A DNA stretch of 64,000 bases from Chitinophaga oryziterrae. Lineage in GTDB: Bacteria; Bacteroidota; Bacteroidia; Chitinophagales; Chitinophagaceae. Under the pieces are notes generated by a model. That model saw only the letters and a program-made list of their open reading frames with translations. It had not been told where the DNA came from and searched no databases. This document shows positions 59,793 to 64,000 of the stretch, one piece after another (positions within the stretch are counted from its first letter, which is position 1; every line of letters begins with the position of its first letter). The position numbers and the translations under genes were made by a program. The DNA lies in assembly GCF_009758125.1 (NCBI RefSeq), contig NZ_WRXO01000008.1, positions 290,379 through 354,378 of the forward strand, given 5' to 3'.

Positions 59793-60524
59793 TTATAACT
59801 GAGCCGGGGTAAGACCGGTAAAGGATTTTACTTCATTACACAAATGTGCCTGATCGTAATAACCGGCTGCATAAGCGATGCTGGTGAGGTTTACACCATT
59901 GTTATTTTTAATGGTATGCAGCACGTTTGTAAATCTTACCAGTCGTATCATCCCTTTAATACTCACGCCCGTGTGTTGTTTAAAAATCCGTTCCAGTTTT
60001 CTTTCACTCATCGCATGCCTGCTGAGAAGGTCTGCAACGCTGAGCTGTCCTTTATATGCGGAGATGTCTTCCATCACAGCGGTTATCGGTAAATACGGTG
60101 TATGCAGCTTTTTCAGGAAATAGCTGTCCAGCTTTCTTTTTACATCTTTCCGTTGATGGATAATTTCAGCAAGCTGTTTATCCTCATAAGGAACAGCCTG
60201 ATTGGTAGCTTCTTTCAAATCCAGGCTGTAAAAAGCGGCGATACTTCCCGGTTTAAAACGGATACCGATGGTGGATGATCCGGACTGGCGGATACTGTCC
60301 CTGAAAGTAGTCATCGTCCCAACCAGGTAGCTTTCTTCAGGCAGCATTACCGTATGCCCGTTTGCACCATACACAGTTGTACCCATATTGTAGATAATAT
60401 CGGCACAGCAGTCTGGTAGTATGCGATAAGTGTAAGGGCTTATCTCCTCACCGACACTGAAAGTCCAGTAGGCATCTATATAGCTTCGCAAAGCTGGATG
60501 AGGAAGGTATTCTTTGTAACCCAT
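59793..60524 (-). CDS. AraC family transcriptional regulator
   Basis: A 243-residue regulator. The N-terminal domain (YLPHPALRSYIDAYWTFSVG ... ILPDCCADIIYNMGTTVY) is of the DUF6597 type often fused to AraC domains. The C-terminal domain has both helix-turn-helix units: LSVADLLSRHAMSERKLERI, FKQHTGVSIKGMIRLVRFTN, LTSIAYAAGYYDQAHLCNEV and KSFTGLTPAQL. It is divergent from the nitrilase gene and upstream of the glyoxalase-fold gene, both possible targets. Confidence 0.92.
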   Translation of the reverse strand: MGYKEYLPHPALRSYIDAYWTFSVGEEISPYTYRILPDCCADIIYNMGTTVYGANGHTVMLPEESYLVGTMTTFRDSIRQSGSSTIGIRFKPGSIAAFYSLDLKEATNQAVPYEDKQLAEIIHQRKDVKRKLDSYFLKKLHTPYLPITAVMEDISAYKGQLSVADLLSRHAMSERKLERIFKQHTGVSIKGMIRLVRFTNVLHTIKNNNGVNLTSIAYAAGYYDQAHLCNEVKSFTGLTPAQL

Positions 60525-60579
60525 TTGCGCATCAAATTACTGATTTTGCAAGATTATTGCACTATCAAAACTGAATTTG

Positions 60580-60587
60580 TAAATTTG
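60580..60587 (+). promoter_or_regulatory. Putative -7 promoter element of the nitrilase-family gene
   Basis: TAAATTTG, 25 bp before the ATG at 60613. Confidence 0.4.
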
Positions 60588-60612
60588 AAAAGCCTAATCC
60601 AATTCATAACTT

Positions 60613-61401
60613 ATGAAAGTAGCGATAGCTTCTCCTCCGATCCCGGCATCTATCAGTGAAGGTTTATACTGGCTTGAAAAGCTGGTGAAAGATGCCGCTG
60701 CTCAGCAGGCTGAAATTATTTGTTTTCCTGAATCTTATATTCCCGGATATCCAGGAATGGGATATGCAGAAGATCAGCGTGAACCTGAAAAGTTACAGGC
60801 TGCGTTGGATAGTGTATGTAAAATAGCAGCGGATAATTCTATCGCTATCATTGTACCGATGGACTGGCATCATCCGGATGGGCTGCTGAACATCGCTCAT
60901 GTGGTATCCGCCACCGGAGAGGTGTTAGGTTATCAAACCAAAAATCAATTAGATCCTTCAGAAGATAACATATGGATTCCGGGTGCTGAGCGTAGTATTT
61001 TTGAAGTGAATGGAGTGAAGTTTGGAATTGTCATCTGTCATGAAGGCTTCCGCTATCCCGAATCTGTGAGATGGGCTGCCCGTCGTGACGCAAAGATTGT
61101 CTTCCATCCTCATTTTGGTGGCAGTAATATCAGTGGTGTACAACTCACTGAATGGGGAAACAAAGACAATCCTTACTACGAAAAGGCCATGATGATGCGG
61201 GCGTTGGAGAATACGATATACTTTGCCAGTTCTAATTATGCTTCCCTTTATCCGGACTCTGGCAGTGCAATAATAGCCCCGGATGGCCGTTGCATTATTC
61301 ATGAAACTTACGGAAAACCGGGCGTAATTGTAGCAGATATCGACCCTGAGGCAGCGACAGGATTGCTGGCAAAAAGATTGAAGAACGAATTGTATAAATA
61401 A
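60613..61401 (+). CDS. Carbon-nitrogen hydrolase (nitrilase superfamily)
   Basis: A 262-residue hydrolase of amide or nitrile bonds. The catalytic triad is visible: Glu40 in EIICFPESYIPGYPGM, Lys110 in VLGYQTKNQLDPSEDN and Cys142 in FGIVICHEGFRYPESV. Length and motifs match stand-alone amidases; the substrate is not known. It lies divergent from the AraC gene and ends in a terminator shared with the convergent dehydrogenase gene. Confidence 0.92.
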   Translation: MKVAIASPPIPASISEGLYWLEKLVKDAAAQQAEIICFPESYIPGYPGMGYAEDQREPEKLQAALDSVCKIAADNSIAIIVPMDWHHPDGLLNIAHVVSATGEVLGYQTKNQLDPSEDNIWIPGAERSIFEVNGVKFGIVICHEGFRYPESVRWAARRDAKIVFHPHFGGSNISGVQLTEWGNKDNPYYEKAMMMRALENTIYFASSNYASLYPDSGSAIIAPDGRCIIHETYGKPGVIVADIDPEAATGLLAKRLKNELYK

Positions 61402-61404
61402 AAG

Positions 61405-61432
61405 AAAGGGTGTATTCCCGATACACCCTTTT
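61405..61432. terminator. Bidirectional terminator
   Basis: AAAGGGTGTAT (61405-61415) pairs with ATACACCCTTT (61421-61431) around TCCCG, with Ts on the plus strand and TTTATTTATAC-like sequence on the minus strand. Confidence 0.85.
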
Positions 61433-61439
61433 TAATGCA

Positions 61440-62168
61440 TTACCACGGATACACTTCCCCTTCGGCATCACGACTAAAGTATTTACCAGTAGGGCCATCA
61501 GCTCCTATCGTTGCATACTTAACAAGAAACTCCGCAGCCCCCTCTACACTCCCATGTCCGTGATGCTGGTTAAAGTCTGTTGCAGTATATCCCGGATCTA
61601 CCGCATTAATTCTGAAAGTATCACGTAATTCATAAGCCAATGCAATGGTATAAGCATTCAATGCCGTTTTTGAAGGCCCGTAACTGGCTCCTTTAAAAGC
61701 ATAATACTGCCAGGATGGATCACTGTGATTTGTAAGTGATGCCAGTCCGGATGTAACATTCACAATTACCGGCTGTACTGACTTCCTGAGTAGATCAAGG
61801 AATGCCAGTGTTACATCAATGGTACCGAAAAAATTAGTGTCAAATACTTCACGGATCTTTGCAGTCTCTGTAGTAGCAGGGTCTTGAGGAAGGCTTCCCA
61901 GGATACCTGCATTATTTATCAGCAGATCAAGTGAGGTTATCTTTTTACTAATAGCATGCCGAGCTGCATTGATTGATTCTTTATTACTTACATCAATCTG
62001 AACAGCTTCCAACTGTGTCAACCCTTCACCTTTCAATTGGGCTACAGCTTCTTCCCCTTTTTTAATGTCCCGGCTGCCGAGATAAACGAAGTAACCTTTC
62101 TTTGCTAATTGCCTGGCTGTTTCAAATCCGATACTTTTATTGGCTCCTGTTATAAGTGCTGTTTTCAT
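61440..62168 (-). CDS. Short-chain dehydrogenase/reductase
   Basis: A 242-residue NADP(H)-dependent oxidoreductase of the classical SDR family. It has the cofactor motif TGANKSIG (residues 7-14), LLINNAGILG, and the catalytic Ser140, Tyr163 and Lys167 (NVTSGLASL ... YGPSKTALNAY). The C-terminal VDPGYTATDFN is typical. It resembles carbonyl reductases acting on small aldehydes and ketones. An AraC-type gene lies 63 bp upstream on the same strand. Confidence 0.94.
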   Translation of the reverse strand: MKTALITGANKSIGFETARQLAKKGYFVYLGSRDIKKGEEAVAQLKGEGLTQLEAVQIDVSNKESINAARHAISKKITSLDLLINNAGILGSLPQDPATTETAKIREVFDTNFFGTIDVTLAFLDLLRKSVQPVIVNVTSGLASLTNHSDPSWQYYAFKGASYGPSKTALNAYTIALAYELRDTFRINAVDPGYTATDFNQHHGHGSVEGAAEFLVKYATIGADGPTGKYFSRDAEGEVYPW

Positions 62169-62231
62169 ATATTTTTATTTACAGGCAAAATTATAACTGC
62201 CGCTGAATCCCGGACAGGACTCTGAGTGGTA

Positions 62232-63125
62232 TCAATGGTACATTTCACGGAAGTTGTCCCGATAGGCCACTGGCGTATAGTTGGTAAGCCGTTTAAAGAA
62301 CCTGTTGAAGTAAGAGGCATCTTCAAAACCTAAATGATAAGCGATCTCTTTAATAGCATAATCAGTATGAAAAAGTAATCTTTTGGCCTCTAATATCAAG
62401 CGTTCATGAATATGCATAATAGCAGGCTTACCACTTTGCTCCTTCACCAGTTCGCTTAAATGGCCTGCTGAAATGTTTAACATTTCTGCATATGCGTTTA
62501 CTTCATGTGAAGTAGTATAGGATTCGTCAATTTTAGAAAGATATCTTTTCAATAATACTTTATCCGGCAATTGTTCTGCTGCGCTAAATTGTTCAGTATA
62601 TAATCTGCTTAAATAAATAAGTAAGATTTTCATGTAAGCCATCAGCATATTATGCTGCCATGAATGCTTAGCATGATATTCCGTATGGATCTTTTCCAGA
62701 ATATCCTCTACAAATATCAGATCCTGATCACTTAAAGACAACTCATGACCATCATACGGATTTTGAATGATAGGTAAATCCTTTAATACCCCATTATTAT
62801 CTGAAGCCAGGAAATCATGACTAAAGCTGATGGTCATACCTGTAACAGGCTTCGATTCTTCCTTTAGATGAACCTGGTGAGGAACAGTGAAATAAAATGT
62901 ATTGGATTTCAGATCATAGGGTGTCATATCTATCCAGTGACGACTACTACCCATTTTTATGAAAGCCATAAAATAGTAGTCTTTCCGGTGAGGTATTAAG
63001 AAATCAGCCTTCATATAATTAGTAACACTATCCCCCTTGGCAATACGGACCATCTGATTACCAACAACACTGTCTGGTTCAAATGCATATTTCGGCACTA
63101 TCTGCTCTTCATTATACAGATACAT
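62232..63125 (-). CDS. AraC family transcriptional regulator
   Basis: A 297-residue regulator with an N-terminal cupin-like sensor domain (KADFLIPHRKDYYFMAFIKM, TFYFTVPHQVHLKEESKPVT) and a C-terminal double helix-turn-helix (YAEMLNISAGHLSELVKEQS, IHERLILEAKRLLFHTDYAI, KEIAYHLGFEDASYFNRFFK, RLTNYTPVAYRDNFREMY). It could control the downstream dehydrogenase gene or the divergent glycoside hydrolase gene. Confidence 0.93.
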   Translation of the reverse strand: MYLYNEEQIVPKYAFEPDSVVGNQMVRIAKGDSVTNYMKADFLIPHRKDYYFMAFIKMGSSRHWIDMTPYDLKSNTFYFTVPHQVHLKEESKPVTGMTISFSHDFLASDNNGVLKDLPIIQNPYDGHELSLSDQDLIFVEDILEKIHTEYHAKHSWQHNMLMAYMKILLIYLSRLYTEQFSAAEQLPDKVLLKRYLSKIDESYTTSHEVNAYAEMLNISAGHLSELVKEQSGKPAIMHIHERLILEAKRLLFHTDYAIKEIAYHLGFEDASYFNRFFKRLTNYTPVAYRDNFREMYH

Positions 63126-63205
63126 TTATTCAGGTTTAAAAAGTAGCCAATGTTATAAAGTTAACTCAAAGCATTTTTACTATTCTCCCCTTTTTTATAT
63201 ATTGT

Positions 63206-64000
63206 ATGATGCCCGTTACGAAAAACATCTATCGCATTTTATTCTTTGTCTCGTCTGTTGTCCTCTCAGACTCCTGTAGTTATCATGTAGCCGGAATTGA
63301 GAAAGGATTCAAATTACCGCCGGACACCATTCAGACCAGCATATACTGGTACTGGCTTTCTGATAACATCTCAAAAGAAGGTGTCATTAAAGATTTACAG
63401 GCCATGAAAAAGGTAGGGATCAATCGCGCCTTCATAGGAAATATAGGATTAGACCCTAATAATCCACCTTATGGAAAAGTAAAACTCTTTTCAGATGAAT
63501 GGTGGGATATTATGCATACCACACTAAAAACTGCCGGCGAACTGGGTATTGAGATCGGCATATTCAATGGGCCCGGATGGAGCCAGTCAGGCGGCCCCTG
63601 GGTGAAACCGGAACAGGCTATGCGTTACCTGATATCATCGCAGGTGACAATACAGGGCGGCAAGGAAGTGATATTGAAATTAGAGAAACCGATCAGCGAG
63701 TTTCAGGATGTACGTGTCATTGCGTTTAAAGCCCCGCGACAACTAAACACCCCCTTACCCAAACTCAGTTCCAGTCCCCTGCTTGCCGATCTGGACCTCC
63801 TTACTAATACAGATACTATCCGGGCTATCAACTTCGATGCTAAAGGACAACAACAGATCGATATAGATTTCCCTGTTGAATATAAAGCACAGAGCTTAAC
63901 TATATATCCGGCGCTTCATAGTATGGTATCCAATGTTACTTTACAGATCAAGGAAGATACGGGGTATAAAACGATCAGGCAATTTGACATTAACCGTGGC
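63206..64000 (+). CDS. GH106-like glycoside hydrolase (alpha-L-rhamnosidase type), 5' part
   Basis: The frame is open from the ATG at 63206 to the right edge (265 codons). It starts with a signal sequence (IYRILFFVSSVVLSDSC, possibly a lipoprotein although the lipobox is atypical). Next comes SIYWYWLSDNISKEGVIKDL, then QAMKKVGINRAFIGNIGL and IEIGIFNGPGWSQSGGPWVK, which match the N-terminal catalytic region of GH106-type rhamnosidases. These are usually over 800 residues long, so most of the gene is outside the window. Met2 (63209) is an alternative start. Confidence 0.75.
   Translation, partial: MMPVTKNIYRILFFVSSVVLSDSCSYHVAGIEKGFKLPPDTIQTSIYWYWLSDNISKEGVIKDLQAMKKVGINRAFIGNIGLDPNNPPYGKVKLFSDEWWDIMHTTLKTAGELGIEIGIFNGPGWSQSGGPWVKPEQAMRYLISSQVTIQGGKEVILKLEKPISEFQDVRVIAFKAPRQLNTPLPKLSSSPLLADLDLLTNTDTIRAINFDAKGQQQIDIDFPVEYKAQSLTIYPALHSMVSNVTLQIKEDTGYKTIRQFDINRG

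Noticed and set aside
1..64000. tRNA or rRNA genes, riboswitches, prophage
   Set aside because: I looked for cloverleaf ends, rRNA blocks and phage structural genes while reading the intergenic regions and saw none; a covariance-model search would be needed to exclude small RNAs.

Overview
The window is chromosomal DNA from a Bacteroidota bacterium, most likely a Chitinophaga-like member of the Chitinophagaceae. The evidence is: type IX secretion and gliding genes (porV, porU, gldJ, gldA); Bacteroidetes-style -7 promoter boxes (TAnnTTTG) close to start codons instead of clear Shine-Dalgarno sites; a sigma-70/FecR pair of the Bacteroidetes type; LytS/LytTR two-component genes; and families typical of the phylum (DUF1015 beside serC, DUF2807, DUF6134, DUF502). 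I saw no rRNA, tRNA, CRISPR array, insertion sequence or prophage. Most convergent gene pairs are separated by long, often perfect, hairpin terminators.

Layout: 0-6 kb is a type IX secretion/gliding locus (porV partial, porU, gldJ). 6-10 kb has bcp, an M23 peptidase and a divergent LytS/LytTR pair. 10-13 kb is a first Ter stress module (TerC, a Ter-type phosphoribosyltransferase, two TerD proteins). 13-24 kb is housekeeping: gldA, enolase, an FtsB/DivIC-like protein, endonuclease III, DUF2071, a nucleoside transporter, a Gfo/Idh/MocA oxidoreductase, DUF6134, 2-oxoacid:ferredoxin oxidoreductase alpha and a BI-1 protein. 24-30.5 kb holds small envelope proteins, an ECF sigma/FecR pair, a hicAB locus with a frameshifted toxin, a 2H phosphoesterase with a long Gly/Arg-rich tail, and kynureninase. 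30.7-37.4 kb is a TetR-controlled RND efflux operon. 37.4-49 kb carries DUF502, a zinc phospholipase C-like protein, serC, DUF1015, a TPR protein, PaaN-type aldehyde dehydrogenase, YceI, HxlR, an esterase, a cupin and a glycosyltransferase.

The most unusual part is 49.1-59.1 kb. Nine genes on the minus strand, most a few bases apart, encode in order of transcription: HAD phosphatase, TerD, TerD, TelA, an unrecognised 320-residue protein, a SAM methyltransferase, and the three subunits of a Wadjet/Mks-type SMC complex (JetA/MksF, JetB/MksE, JetC/MksB). No JetD (the nuclease subunit of Wadjet) is present. This joins a Ter/TelA stress module to a condensin-like DNA-loop-extruding complex in one apparent operon. 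It is my main candidate for an undescribed system.

The right end (59.3-64 kb) holds a glyoxalase-fold protein, two AraC regulators, a nitrilase-family hydrolase, a short-chain dehydrogenase and the start of a GH106-like glycoside hydrolase. Product names rest on motifs recognised by eye; no database search was run.
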